This document shows positions 20,433 through 29,108 of a DNA stretch of 64,000 nt, in pieces. Origin of the DNA: an uncultured Acidobacteriota bacterium (lineage in GTDB: Bacteria; Acidobacteriota; Vicinamibacteria; Vicinamibacterales; CAVVIG01); contig CADEDC010000008.1 in NCBI GenBank assembly GCA_902825985.1, positions 20,661-84,660 of the forward strand, written 5' to 3'. A model generated the notes under the pieces. It saw nothing but the letters and a program-made list of their open reading frames with translations. It did no database searches and was not told the DNA's origin. The position numbers and the translations under genes were made by a program. Within the stretch, counting starts at the first letter, position 1, and every line of letters begins with the position of its first letter.

Positions 20433-20480
20433 GGCGATCCTCCAGGATTGAGCGCCTGTATCCTACGCTAGACTCATCCC

Positions 20481-21128
20481 ATGATTGCAGCCATTCTCCT
20501 CGCCGGCGCGGTGGGCTACGCCCATCCCGAGCAGCTGGTGGACACCGACTGGGTTGCCGCCCACGCGACCGACGCGAACGTCCGCGTCGTCGACGTGCGG
20601 CGCAGCGGGTTCGATGCCGGTCACATTCCTGGAGCGGTATGGCTCGATCCGGAGGCGATCCGGGATCCCGGCAACGCGCCGTCGTTCATGCTGGCCGAGA
20701 CGGCGTTCGAACAGGCGGTGGGGCGGCTCGGCATTTCGAACCGCACTCGCATCATCCTTTACGACGATCGCGGCGGCCTGCTGGCGGCTCGCGTCTGGTG
20801 GATATTGAACGCCTATGGCCACGGCGACGTCGCGCTGGTGGATGGCGGATGGGTGCGGTGGACGGCCGAGAAGCGACCGAGCAGCACGGCGTTGCCGATG
20901 GTGACGGTGGCGCGCTTCAAGTCGGCCGACGACCTGCGCGCCCTGTTCGAGGCGCGCGGCATCACCACCGCCGGTGAGGTGATCGCCTACTGCTGGGTCG
21001 GGCACCGATCGGCGGTCGATCTCTTTGCCCTGCACTTGATCGGCCACGACCGCCTGCGCAACTACCTGGGCTCCTGGGAAGAGTGGAGCCGTCGCCCCGA
21101 CCTCCCGACCGCACCGTTCCCGAGATAG
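20481..21128 (+). CDS. Sulfurtransferase with a shortened tandem rhodanese layout
   Basis: A 215-residue rhodanese-family protein. Residues 15-130 form a complete domain (VRVVDVRRSGFDAGHIPGAV ... ALVDGGW), but its active-site position has YDDRGG, so it is the non-catalytic type. Residues 146-205 match only the second half of a second domain, with the catalytic loop Cys171 in AYCWVGHRSA. The first 60-70 residues of the second domain are missing compared with mercaptopyruvate sulfurtransferase/TST (about 280 residues). It may be a genuine compact form, with the first domain supplying the fold, or a deletion derivative. The N-terminal MIAAILLAGAVGYAHP could be a signal peptide. Sulfur donor unknown. 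Confidence 0.75.
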   Translation: MIAAILLAGAVGYAHPEQLVDTDWVAAHATDANVRVVDVRRSGFDAGHIPGAVWLDPEAIRDPGNAPSFMLAETAFEQAVGRLGISNRTRIILYDDRGGLLAARVWWILNAYGHGDVALVDGGWVRWTAEKRPSSTALPMVTVARFKSADDLRALFEARGITTAGEVIAYCWVGHRSAVDLFALHLIGHDRLRNYLGSWEEWSRRPDLPTAPFPR

Positions 21129-21140
21129 CGCGTCGACGCC

Positions 21141-22238
21141 TCACTGCGGCACGAACTTCTCCAGCATCCGGCGGCGGACCACGGCGCCGTAGATGTTGCC
21201 CTTGGAATCGACACCCAGCCCCTCGGCACCGCTGTGCGACGTGGTCGTGGCCTCGATGTCCCTGATGAAGTACTCGACCGAGCCATCCCGTGCGCTCCCG
21301 ATACGGATCCCCTTCTCCCATCCCGGGTTGTGGAAATCGTACGACTCCGAATCGGCAACGTAGATCCGATCGTCCTTGGTGACGACGATGCCGCTCGGCC
21401 GTCCGAACTGATACCAGATATCGAGCAGCGCCCCCTCCTGATCGAAAATCTGGATCCGGTTGTTGTTCCGGTCGCCGACGAAGAGCCGTCCGCGCGAGTC
21501 GAACGCCAGCGTGTGCGGCGTGCTGAACTCACCGGGTGCCGCACCGGTCCTGCCCCAGCTCTTGACGAAGGATCCGCTTCCGTCGAATTTCGACACCCGC
21601 GCTACCACCGCATTGGGGCTGTTGTCGTGCCCCTCGCTGACGAAGATGTCCCCGTTCGGTGCGACGGCGATCGCCGTCGGCGACGTCAGGTGTGCGGGCG
21701 GGTTGCCGCTGGTCCCGACCTCGCCGATCGTCATCAGCAGCTCGCCTGACGCCGCGAACTTGCGGACGACGTGATTGCCCTCGTCGGTTGTCCAGACGTG
21801 CCCGTCGGCGTCGATGCTCAGGTTGTGCGGGAACTCGAAGAGACCGACGCCCCACGACGCCAGCAGGGTGCCGTCGGGACTGAATTTCAGAATCGGCGCC
21901 TCCGGGCGGCCCTTGCAGGAGTTCCGGTTGCAGCGCGTCAGGACATAGATGTTGCCGTCCCGGCCTTCGGCGACGCCGATGACGGCGGCGCGCTTGTCGT
22001 ACTCCTGTTCGTCGTACGGCAGCTGGCTCCACGGATGAACGCGCGTGTACGGACCGGGCCTGTCGTTGATTGGAACGACGAGCCGCTGGTCCGCGAAGGT
22101 TCTGGTCGCCGCCGGCGCAGCCGTGTCGGCCGCGGGTCCGGCATTCTCCGCCGGGCCGCAGCCGAGGAGCGCACAGCACGCGGCGGCCAGCAGCCGCGCT
22201 GCCCTGCCGATCGGACTCGCTGAGGGCGAACCTGACAT
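21141..22238 (-). CDS. NHL-repeat six-bladed beta-propeller lipoprotein
   Basis: A 365-residue lipoprotein. Signal sequence with lipobox ALLGC followed by a low-complexity Ala/Pro linker and about six NHL blades, recognisable by repeated DGNIYVLT, DGHVWTTDEGNHVVRKF, NGDIFVSEGHDN, RGRLFVGDRNNNRIQIF, DDRIYVADSES and KGNIYGAV. The overall pattern resembles peptidyl-alpha-hydroxyglycine lyase-like propellers, but I see no basis to claim that reaction. ATG 22238 is chosen because GGAGG lies 7 nt before it; a GTG one codon upstream would be too close. It is convergent with the rhodanese gene, 12 bp apart. Anchored outside the cytoplasmic membrane, it probably binds a ligand or partner protein. Confidence 0.8.
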   Translation of the reverse strand: MSGSPSASPIGRAARLLAAACCALLGCGPAENAGPAADTAAPAATRTFADQRLVVPINDRPGPYTRVHPWSQLPYDEQEYDKRAAVIGVAEGRDGNIYVLTRCNRNSCKGRPEAPILKFSPDGTLLASWGVGLFEFPHNLSIDADGHVWTTDEGNHVVRKFAASGELLMTIGEVGTSGNPPAHLTSPTAIAVAPNGDIFVSEGHDNSPNAVVARVSKFDGSGSFVKSWGRTGAAPGEFSTPHTLAFDSRGRLFVGDRNNNRIQIFDQEGALLDIWYQFGRPSGIVVTKDDRIYVADSESYDFHNPGWEKGIRIGSARDGSVEYFIRDIEATTTSHSGAEGLGVDSKGNIYGAVVRRRMLEKFVPQ

Positions 22239-22268
22239 CACGATGCCTCCGCTGGGTGGTGGCGACCT

Positions 22269-22946
22269 TTACCTGAGGACCCGCGCGAGCCGTTCGCCCT
22301 CGAGCGTCGAGTAGATCTGGGCCTCGAGCTGGTTCATGCCCGGCTCGACGGCGTCGAGTTCGATGCGCCCGTTGCCATTGGCGTCCCGCCCGGTGTCGAG
22401 TTCCAATGCCATGGTCCGCAGCGCCGCCACGAGCGGTGCGGCGTCGGCTGCGGTCGACGTCGCCAGAATCCGGTTGGCCAGGTCCGCCAGGGCCTGCGCC
22501 CGTGCCGCCACCGCACGGGCGGCCACCGCGATCGTCGGCCCGATCTTCGCGACGGCCGGCGAAGCATCAGCGGCGGCCACGGCCAGGTCGATGTGGGTGG
22601 CGATCGCCTCGGCCGCACGCTTCAGTCCGAAGCCCAGCCCGGGGCCGGAACCGCCTTCGGCCGGTATCAGTGCGTGCAGCACGTGGCGCACGTTCGTCTT
22701 CATCGCCTCGAGGTCTGCCGGCGAGCCGGCGGCGAAGTTGGCGTGCAGCATTGCCGCGTTGCTCTCCATCGCCGCGGTGACCGCCAGCCCGCGCCCACCG
22801 GGTGCGCCGTTGAAGCCGGTCGCGATGTGCGAGAAGTGGGTGAGGGCGGCGTCTGGCCGCTGTGCTGCCACCGGGCGTCCCGGCATCGCGGTCGCGGCCG
22901 CGACGACGAGCGAGAGGGCGATCGCGGCCCTCGAGCCTGTCTGCAT
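22269..22946 (-). CDS. Exported hypothetical protein with an EF-hand-like calcium loop
   Basis: A 225-residue protein I cannot name. It has a cleavable-looking signal peptide (SRAAIALSLVVAAATA ending AAQ) and a helical Ala-rich body with conserved-looking histidines (HANF, HVLHALIP, HIDLAV), resembling a four-helix bundle. Near the C-terminus is DANGNGRIELDAVE, which fits an EF-hand/dockerin-like calcium loop (Asp1, Asn3, Asn5, Gly6, Ile8), lacking the usual Glu12. AGGAG lies 6 nt before the second of two adjacent ATGs, so I use 22946 (22949 is the alternative). It is 30 bp upstream of the NHL lipoprotein gene on the same strand and probably cotranscribed. Function unknown. Confidence 0.65.
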   Translation of the reverse strand: MQTGSRAAIALSLVVAAATAMPGRPVAAQRPDAALTHFSHIATGFNGAPGGRGLAVTAAMESNAAMLHANFAAGSPADLEAMKTNVRHVLHALIPAEGGSGPGLGFGLKRAAEAIATHIDLAVAAADASPAVAKIGPTIAVAARAVAARAQALADLANRILATSTAADAAPLVAALRTMALELDTGRDANGNGRIELDAVEPGMNQLEAQIYSTLEGERLARVLR

Positions 22947-23097
22947 CATCGTCTCCTGGGCCGAGCCAGCTGGAACATCGGGAGGGCGAGCGTACAAGGC
23001 ACCGTGGAGCGCGTCAAGCGCCAGACGTCCGCCTCGGCGGACCGCGCCGGCGCCGGCCGACGCCGGCCGTCGTCACCTCGAATGGCATGGCGACGCG

Positions 23098-24057
23098 CTA
23101 ATCCGGCCACGCAGGCTGCGACACCGCGGATGCGCCCGCGGCGAGCGTCTGCCTGAGCCGCGCCACCGTTTCCGACACGTTGGTGTCGAGCCGCCGAGCC
23201 AGGGCCAACAGCGCCGGGAAATCGCGTGTATACGTCCGGTCGAACGCCAGGCCGGCGTTGTTCAGCACCGCGGGACACTGGTTGAAGGAAACCGGCGTGC
23301 CGTGCGACTCCACGCATGTCTGCCCGAGCTCCGCGAACAGCCGGTGCTTGCGGTCCAGCACGTCGTCTCTCTGCAGATGCCCGGCGCGATAGGCGGCGTA
23401 CAGCGCAGCGACTTCGTCGTAGTACCGGTTGACGATGGCCGCCTTGGCGGCGAAGAGCGTCGGTTCAGTGGCGAGATGCCGGACGATGGTGCTGTCGGGG
23501 CCAAAATACTCGCGCGCGAAACCAGCCGCCGTCACGAAGCCGGCAAGCGTCGCCGCCGCCTCCGCGACCGATGGTGCCGCTCGCTGGGCCTCCGGCTGGT
23601 TGTGGAAGTCTTCGTGTGGGACGAGCATCAGCATGCGTGCCAGGGTCGCGTTTTCGAGAGCAGGTGTGACGGCGCTCGTTCCGGTGGCGGCCGTCTCGAG
23701 AGCGTACGGGAATACGTCGAGCGCCGACTCATCGAGCGAACACCGGCCGTTGTTGGCGCCCACCAGGCGCAGCGCCTGGTACGACTCGGGCAGTTCCAGC
23801 TTTCCCGTGTAGTAGCACCGGCCCGCGAACGCGACGTTCGTCGCCTCGACAAAGTTCCGGGTCGGCGCGAACCCGACACGCGTCTCGTAGGCCTTCAGGG
23901 CGGCGATGATCGTTTGCGTCGCGGAAGGGGCGGAGCGGCTGGCCGGTACGGCGGTGCCACGGGTGGCGACGCAGGCGGTCACGAGCATCGCACACGACGC
24001 CAGCGGCAGCAGAAGGGCGACCGCGGGAACGCGGCCAGGTCTCGATGTGGTCGTCAT
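23098..24057 (-). CDS. Lipoprotein with HExxH metallopeptidase-like motif
   Basis: A 319-residue lipoprotein. The start at 24057 gives MTTTSRPGRVPAVALLLPLA with lipobox LVTAC; an in-frame ATG 19 codons upstream would put charged residues before the signal. The mature part is mostly helical. It contains VPHEDFHNQPE, a canonical HExxH zinc-hydrolase motif, followed by EAAATLAGF with a glutamate about 20 residues later that could be the third ligand (gluzincin-like). This resembles bacterial lipoprotein aminopeptidases (PF10023-like), which have the same lipobox, HExxH order. Identification is tentative. It is followed by 151 bp without a gene before the EF-hand protein gene. Confidence 0.65.
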   Translation of the reverse strand: MTTTSRPGRVPAVALLLPLASCAMLVTACVATRGTAVPASRSAPSATQTIIAALKAYETRVGFAPTRNFVEATNVAFAGRCYYTGKLELPESYQALRLVGANNGRCSLDESALDVFPYALETAATGTSAVTPALENATLARMLMLVPHEDFHNQPEAQRAAPSVAEAAATLAGFVTAAGFAREYFGPDSTIVRHLATEPTLFAAKAAIVNRYYDEVAALYAAYRAGHLQRDDVLDRKHRLFAELGQTCVESHGTPVSFNQCPAVLNNAGLAFDRTYTRDFPALLALARRLDTNVSETVARLRQTLAAGASAVSQPAWPD

Positions 24058-24233
24058 GTCCCGCTCATGTCGGAACGGAACGCCAACCGGCAGCCGCCGG
24101 TCCGTGATCCGCATCGGTGGCTGCGCGGCCGCTCACGTGGGTCGGACGCGGGCGGCGAGTCGTGGGCGCGTGATGGTCAACGGATGTGGCGGCGGAGGAG
24201 GCGTCCGGCCGACGGCGACCGGGAGTGAAGATT

Positions 24234-24309
24234 TGGTGGCCAGGGCCAGAATCGAACTGGCGACACCACGATTTTCAGTCGTGTGCTCTACCAACTGAGC
24301 TACCTAGCC
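24234..24309 (-). tRNA. tRNA-Phe (GAA)
   Basis: A complete 76-nt cloverleaf on the minus strand including an encoded 3' CCA. The acceptor stem GGCTAGG pairs with CCTGGCC (one G-U). The D arm (GCTCAGTTGGTAGAGC), anticodon arm with loop containing GAA between CACGACT and ATCGTGG, and T arm (GCCAGTTCGATTCTGGC) are all intact. The anticodon GAA decodes UUC/UUU. A TATCAT box lies about 50 nt upstream. No other tRNA is seen in the window. Confidence 0.95.
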
Positions 24310-24359
24310 ACGCAGGTGCGTGCGGGGCGTGCCGCGCCCCAAGCCGAACAGGCCAAGGC

Positions 24360-24388
24360 ATGATAGCACGCCCTCCGGTGGCGACGAA
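24360..24388 (-). promoter_or_regulatory. Possible promoter of tRNA-Phe
   Basis: On the minus strand TTCGTC (24388-24383), a 17-nt spacer and TATCAT (24365-24360) lie upstream of the tRNA. The -10 is good (5 of 6), the -35 weak. Transcription would begin near 24353, leaving about 44 nt of 5' leader that also has a short GC hairpin (GGGGCG/CGCCCC). Confidence 0.4.
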
Positions 24389-24410
24389 CCGCCGAACCCG
24401 CCGCCATCCC

Positions 24411-24647
24411 TCAATCGGTCAGGTCGACGTCACCCTTGATGGCGGCGACGAAGCGCGCCCGCGACTCCACCTCCATCAAACGGCCCGACGCATAGCGAGA
24501 CGCGTCTTTGAGCAGGGCGTCTGCCTGCGCTGCAGGGAGTGTGTGCAGGGTACCCAGGCTGACTCCCTGAGCCTGCAGGAACTCGTCGATGAGTGAACGC
24601 TCGAGAAGCGCGTCCGGGTCGGTCATTGGCGTCCGGTCCGTATCCAT
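24411..24647 (-). CDS. Small hypothetical protein (78 residues)
   Basis: A 78-residue acidic, mostly helical protein with no cysteine and no membrane segment; the N-terminus (MDTDRTPMTDPDAL) is followed by helices rich in Leu, Ala and Glu. Support for it being real: GAGGTG sits five bases before the ATG, the frame has normal GC-rich codon use, and it fills an otherwise empty stretch between recA and tRNA-Phe. It does not resemble a family I know. A shorter start at the second Met (24626) is possible. Its orientation is the same as recA and tRNA-Phe. Function unknown. Confidence 0.5.
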   Translation of the reverse strand: MDTDRTPMTDPDALLERSLIDEFLQAQGVSLGTLHTLPAAQADALLKDASRYASGRLMEVESRARFVAAIKGDVDLTD

Positions 24648-24709
24648 GGGACACCTCTGACGCCATCCTACGCCTGTTCGGGACGATCGGGGTAAATCGG
24701 TGCGACAAG

Positions 24710-24734
24710 CGGGCGCCCCCCGTCGGGGCGCCCG
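24710..24734 (-). terminator. Terminator-like hairpin downstream of recA
   Basis: CGGGCGCCCC (24710-24719) pairs with GGGGCGCCCG (24725-24734), a perfect 10-bp stem with a 5-nt loop, 17 bp past the recA stop. The downstream bases (CTTGTCGC on the minus strand) lack a U-run, so this may be a weak or Rho-assisted terminator, or an mRNA 3' stabiliser. Confidence 0.55.
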
Positions 24735-24750
24735 TACGGCCGCGATGGCA

Positions 24751-25806
<1,056 letters not shown>

Positions 25807-25865
25807 GCGTGCTCCTTCTCTTGTCGTTGTTCTCGGGGGCGCTTCCCCCTGTGCGTATCGGTGAT

Positions 25866-25888
25866 GCCAAGGGTCGAGTCCCTTTGGC
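25866..25888 (-). other. Hairpin in the recA 5' leader
   Basis: On the minus strand GCCAAAGGG, a 6-nt loop and CCCTTGGC form an 8-bp stem with a single A bulge, inside the roughly 115-nt untranslated leader of recA. It sits about 60 nt before the start codon. Possible roles are mRNA stability or translation control; it was read directly from the sequence, but its role is inference. Confidence 0.4.
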
Positions 25889-25926
25889 GCGGGGCTCCGG
25901 GGCCGTGACCTCTCAGAAGCGGGGCT

Positions 25927-25956
25927 ATTCTAGTGAGATGCCGTGGCGAAAGTCAA
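25927..25956 (-). promoter_or_regulatory. recA promoter
   Basis: TTGACT (25956-25951), an 18-nt spacer and TAGAAT (25932-25927) on the minus strand, each 5 of 6 to consensus. Transcription should start near 25920, about 115 nt ahead of the recA ATG. The left arm of an 11-bp inverted repeat (25945-25955) overlaps the -35 box. Confidence 0.72.
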
Positions 25957-26028
25957 GCATCCTATAACTGTCTAATGTACGTCAAAGGCATAGGAATCAG
26001 TAAGTTGCACTTTTACATGACTTTCGCC
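25945..26028. repeat. Separated 11-bp inverted repeat upstream of recA
   Basis: GGCGAAAGTCA (25945-25955) is repeated as its perfect complement TGACTTTCGCC (26018-26028), 62 bp apart. The sequence between the arms is much richer in A and T than its surroundings. One arm lies on the recA -35 box, the other about 57 bp before the divergent DUF457 gene, so a protein could bind both sites and loop the DNA. It does not match the LexA boxes of Enterobacteria (CTGT-N8-ACAG) or Bacillus (GAAC-N4-GTTC). Confidence 0.7.
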
Positions 26029-26085
26029 TCAGTGGCCGTCGCCGGCAGAAAGCGGCGTCCCGATCTGCGATGATGGTCGCTGAAA

Positions 26086-26712
26086 ATGCCGAGTCCGGTC
26101 GGACATGCGCTCGCCGGCGCCGCCATCGCCCTGGCGGCTGAGCCGCTGGTCCGCCACGGCGCGCTGCGATTCCGGGTGGCACTCGTAGCCTGCATCCTCC
26201 TCGCCGCACTGCCGGACCTCGACCTGCTGTACCAGCCGATTCATCGCGCCGTGACCCACAGCGTCGGCTCCACCCTCCTCGTCACCATTGTGGCGATCGG
26301 CGTGACAGGGCGGGTCACAGGCTCCCGCCGCCTGGCTTTCGGCCTGCTCTGCGGCCTGGCCTGGGGGTCCCACCTGGTCCTCGACTGGCTCGGGACCGAC
26401 CCGACGCCGCCGCGCGGCATCAAGGCGCTGTGGCCGTTCAGCCACCAGTGGTTCATCTCGGAGCTGGACATCTTCCGCGGCACCGAGCGCCGGCAGGTGC
26501 TGACCTGGGCCTCGATCGCGTACAACCTGAAGGCCATCGCGCAGGAAATCGCGATCCTGGCCCCGGTGGCCGCCGTGCTCGCGTGGTGGCGGTTGTACAG
26601 GCCGGGTGGGCCGGGTGGGCCAGGTAGGCCGGGTGGGCCGGGTGGGCCAGGTAGGCCGGGTGGGCCGGGTAGGCCGGGTGGGCCGGGTAGGTCACGTCGG
26701 CCGGGGGCTTAG
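26086..26712 (+). CDS. DUF457/YdjM-type membrane-bound metal-dependent hydrolase with a GPG-repeat tail
   Basis: A 208-residue membrane protein. The N-terminus [15 protein letters not shown] and the patterns [15 protein letters not shown] and [10 protein letters not shown] are the DUF457 (YdjM-like) metal-binding motifs, with three or four hydrophobic segments between them. The last 35-40 residues are collagen-like Gly-Pro-Gly/Arg-Pro-Gly triplets encoded by a 9-bp minisatellite, followed by SRRPGA. In Escherichia coli ydjM is SOS-regulated; here the gene is divergent from recA, which makes DNA-damage control plausible but unproven. No clear Shine-Dalgarno precedes the ATG. The gene overlaps the convergent dehydrogenase gene by four bases. 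The substrate is unknown. Confidence 0.75.
   Translation: MPSPVGHALAGAAIALAAEPLVRHGALRFRVALVACILLAALPDLDLLYQPIHRAVTHSVGSTLLVTIVAIGVTGRVTGSRRLAFGLLCGLAWGSHLVLDWLGTDPTPPRGIKALWPFSHQWFISELDIFRGTERRQVLTWASIAYNLKAIAQEIAILAPVAAVLAWWRLYRPGGPGGPGRPGGPGGPGRPGGPGRPGGPGRSRRPGA
26604..26693 (+). repeat. 9-bp coding minisatellite, ten units
   Basis: Ten head-to-tail 9-bp units of GGGTGGGCC, with variants AGGTAGGCC and GGGTAGGCC; the last ends GTC. Order is A A B A A B A C A C (A = GGGTGGGCC), so there is a 27-bp higher-order period that degrades into an 18-bp period. In the reading frame each unit adds Gly-Gly-Pro or Gly-Arg-Pro type triplets, so copy-number change keeps frame. Confidence 0.9.
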
Positions 26713-27569
26713 GCGTACGTGTAGAAGCCCTGGCCGGACTTGCGCCCGAGATGTCCCGCCGCCACCATGCGCTTCAACAGCGGACAGGGGCGGTACTTCG
26801 GGTCGCCGAGCCCGTCGTGCAGGACGTTCAGGATGGCCAGGCACACATCGAGGCCGATGAAGTCGGCCAGCGTCAGCGGACCCATCGGGTGGTTCATGCC
26901 GCCGCGCATCACGGCGTCGATCGCGTCCGGCGTGCCGACCCCTTCCATCACCGCGAAGAACGCTTCGTTGAGCATCGGCAGCAGGATCCGGTTCGCGATG
27001 AAGCCGGGGTAGTCCGCCGCCTCCACGCCGGTCTTTCCGAGTGTGGCGCACAGGCCGGCGGCCGTCGCCATCGCGTCGTCGGCCGTCGCCTGCCCGCGAA
27101 TGAGCTCGACCAGCGTCATCAGCGGCACCGGATTCATGAAGTGCATGCCGAGCACCAGATCCGGTCGCGTCGTCGCCGCGCCGAGCAGCGTGATCGAGAT
27201 CGACGAGGTGTTCGACGCCAGAATCACGTCACGCCGCGTGACCGTGTCGAGCGTGGCGAACAGCGCGCGCTTGGCGTCCGCCCGCTCGACAATCGCTTCG
27301 ATGACGTAGTCGGCCGACGCGAGCGGGTCGAGCGCCGTCGCCGTGGCGATGCGATTGAGGGTGGCATCCCGATCGGTGGACGACAGCGAGCCCTTGCCGA
27401 CGAACCGGCCGAGGCTCTTCTCGATCGCGGCGCGGGCCCGGTCGAGCGCCGGCGCGGAGACGTCGACCAGCGACACCTGGAACCCGGACTGCGCGAAGAC
27501 CTGCGCGATGCCGTTGCCCATGGTGCCGGCACCGATGACGCCGACGTGGTGGATGGAGTGGGTGGCCAT
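26709..27569 (-). CDS. hbd: 3-hydroxybutyryl/3-hydroxyacyl-CoA dehydrogenase
   Basis: A 286-residue NAD(P)-dependent dehydrogenase. The Rossmann motif GVIGAGTMGNGIAQVFA is at the N-terminus; VIEAIVE, NTSSISIT and the catalytic HFMNPVPLMTLVE (His-Glu pair) follow, then the C-terminal dimerisation helices (GFIANRILLPMLNEAFF and GPLTLADFIGLD). It is the stand-alone (not multifunctional FadB) type, interconverting 3-hydroxyacyl-CoA and 3-ketoacyl-CoA. It is downstream of and co-oriented with a thiolase gene, 36 bp apart, so the pair covers the last two steps of beta-oxidation or the first two of butyrate/PHB-type synthesis. Chain-length preference is not readable. Confidence 0.92.
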   Translation of the reverse strand: MATHSIHHVGVIGAGTMGNGIAQVFAQSGFQVSLVDVSAPALDRARAAIEKSLGRFVGKGSLSSTDRDATLNRIATATALDPLASADYVIEAIVERADAKRALFATLDTVTRRDVILASNTSSISITLLGAATTRPDLVLGMHFMNPVPLMTLVELIRGQATADDAMATAAGLCATLGKTGVEAADYPGFIANRILLPMLNEAFFAVMEGVGTPDAIDAVMRGGMNHPMGPLTLADFIGLDVCLAILNVLHDGLGDPKYRPCPLLKRMVAAGHLGRKSGQGFYTYA

Positions 27570-27605
27570 CGGGTGCCGGGCTCCTGGTTCGAGGGACGCG
27601 AGGGG

Positions 27606-28793
27606 TTAGGGGCGTTCGACGGCGAGCGCGACGCCGTTGCCGCCGCCCAGACAGAGTGTCGCGATGCCGCGCCGGGCGTTGCGGCGAATCATCGCATGGA
27701 GCAGCGTCGTCAGGACGCGCGAGCCGCTCGAGCCGATGGCGTGACCGAGGGCGACGGCGCCGCCGTGCACGTTGACCTTCGCCGGATCGATGCCGAGTTC
27801 ACGCAGCACCGCGACCGCCTGGACCGCGAACGCTTCGTTCAACTCGAACAGGTCGACGCTGTCCAGCGACCAGCCGACCTTGTCCGCCACGCGCCGCACC
27901 GCTTCGACCGGCGTCATCAGGACGAACTTCGGTGCCAGCCCGCTGGTTGCCTGACCGGCGATGCGGGCGAGTGGCGTCACGCCGAGGGCGGCGGCGCGGG
28001 ACTCCGCCATGACGACCAGTGCCGAGGCGCCGTCATTCACCGCCGGCGCGTTGCCGGCGGTGACCGACCCGTCCGCCTTGAACGCCGGCTTCAGCGCCGC
28101 GAGCGTGGCGACGGACGCGTCGCGCCGGATCGATTCGTCGACCTTGACGATGATCGGCTCGCCCCTGCGCTGCGTGACGGCGACCGGGAGGATCTCGTCG
28201 GCGAACCATCCGGCATCGGTCGCGCCGGCGGCCTTCGCATGGCTCGCCACCGCGTATTCGTCCTGCGCCGCGCGGTCGACGTGATAGTGGTCGGCGACGA
28301 CTTCGCCGGCCAGTCCCATGTGGGACTGTTCGAACGCGCACCACAGGCCGTCACCGATCATCGCGTCGACCATCGTGCCGTCGCCCATGCGCAGCCCTTC
28401 GCGGATGCGCGGCAGCAGGTAGGGACAGTTGCTCATCGACTCCATGCCGCCCGCGACGGCGACGTCGATGTCGCCCACGGCAATCCCCTGGGCGGCGAGC
28501 ATCACCGCCTTGAGGCCGGACCCGCAGACCTTGTTGACGGTCAGCGCCGCGACCCGCTCCGCCAGGCCGGCGCGCAACGCCGCCTGCCGCGCCGGGTTCT
28601 GGCCGAGGCCGGCGCCGACGACGTTGCCCATGATGCATTCGTCGACGAGTCCGGCATCGAGGCCGGCGCGCCGCACCGCCTCACCGACGACCAGCGCGCC
28701 GAGCTGCGGCGCCGTGAACGACTTCAGGGCGCCGAGGAACCTGCCGGTGGGCGTCCGGACGGCGCTGACGATGACGGCGGATCGCACGGTCAT
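27606..28793 (-). CDS. Acetyl-CoA acetyltransferase / 3-ketoacyl-CoA thiolase
   Basis: A 395-residue thiolase. The start ATG at 28793 gives [19 protein letters not shown], the conserved thiolase N-terminus, and overlaps the stop codon of the DciA-like gene by four bases. Active-site nucleophile Cys90 is in [11 protein letters not shown], with the second-domain motifs [18 protein letters not shown] (His) and CLGGGNGVA (Cys). It condenses or cleaves acyl-CoA with acetyl-CoA; close to biosynthetic PhaA/AtoB-type thiolases by motif. It precedes the hydroxyacyl-CoA dehydrogenase on the same strand. Direction of the pathway is not clear from the neighbours. Confidence 0.93.
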   Translation of the reverse strand: MTVRSAVIVSAVRTPTGRFLGALKSFTAPQLGALVVGEAVRRAGLDAGLVDECIMGNVVGAGLGQNPARQAALRAGLAERVAALTVNKVCGSGLKAVMLAAQGIAVGDIDVAVAGGMESMSNCPYLLPRIREGLRMGDGTMVDAMIGDGLWCAFEQSHMGLAGEVVADHYHVDRAAQDEYAVASHAKAAGATDAGWFADEILPVAVTQRRGEPIIVKVDESIRRDASVATLAALKPAFKADGSVTAGNAPAVNDGASALVVMAESRAAALGVTPLARIAGQATSGLAPKFVLMTPVEAVRRVADKVGWSLDSVDLFELNEAFAVQAVAVLRELGIDPAKVNVHGGAVALGHAIGSSGSRVLTTLLHAMIRRNARRGIATLCLGGGNGVALAVERP

Positions 28794-29068
28794 CGGCTGC
28801 GGACCTCGAGCCGGGTGATCGCGGCCTCGCCGAGGAGCGACTGCAGCCGGGCGACGATGACGCGCGACGACCGGCGCACCTCGTCGGCCCACTGCCGGCT
28901 GGCGGCCTCGATGATGAGCAATCCGGCCTCGAGGCGGATCTCGGTGTTCCGCTTGACCGCCGGGCCGACCGCCATGCCCCACGCGAACTCGACCTTGCCC
29001 GGCGAGAGCGGCGCCCGCCGCACGATGTCCATGAGGGCCCGCGGGATGGCGTGCTTCAGCGGCTGCAT
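28790..29068 (-). CDS. DciA/DUF721-like protein
   Basis: A 92-residue protein resembling the DUF721/DciA family (KH-like fold), which in many bacteria loads or regulates the DnaB replicative helicase. The match rests on [27 protein letters not shown], on [20 protein letters not shown] and on its small size. DciA proteins are usually 90-180 residues and have the W..VG.A....T pattern seen here ([15 protein letters not shown]). It overlaps the thiolase gene by ATGA, and its 5' side faces maf on the other strand 40 bp away. Family is probable; function as a helicase loader is inference. Confidence 0.7.
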   Translation of the reverse strand: MQPLKHAIPRALMDIVRRAPLSPGKVEFAWGMAVGPAVKRNTEIRLEAGLLIIEAASRQWADEVRRSSRVIVARLQSLLGEAAITRLEVRSR

Positions 29069-29108
29069 CCGCGGATTTTATCGGAAATGTCGGTAAGATG
29101 CCCTGGTG

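Noticed and set aside
24310..24410. Additional tRNA or small RNA beside tRNA-Phe
   Set aside because: Only a short GC hairpin is visible in the leader; no second cloverleaf can be folded.
25807..26085. A canonical LexA box upstream of recA
   Set aside because: Neither CTGT-N8-ACAG nor GAAC-N4-GTTC nor GTTC-N7-GTTC is present; the only symmetric element is the 11-bp repeat, reported separately.
26604..26693. Short repeated units resembling a CRISPR array
   Set aside because: Units are 9 bp, contiguous and without unique spacers; it is a coding minisatellite.
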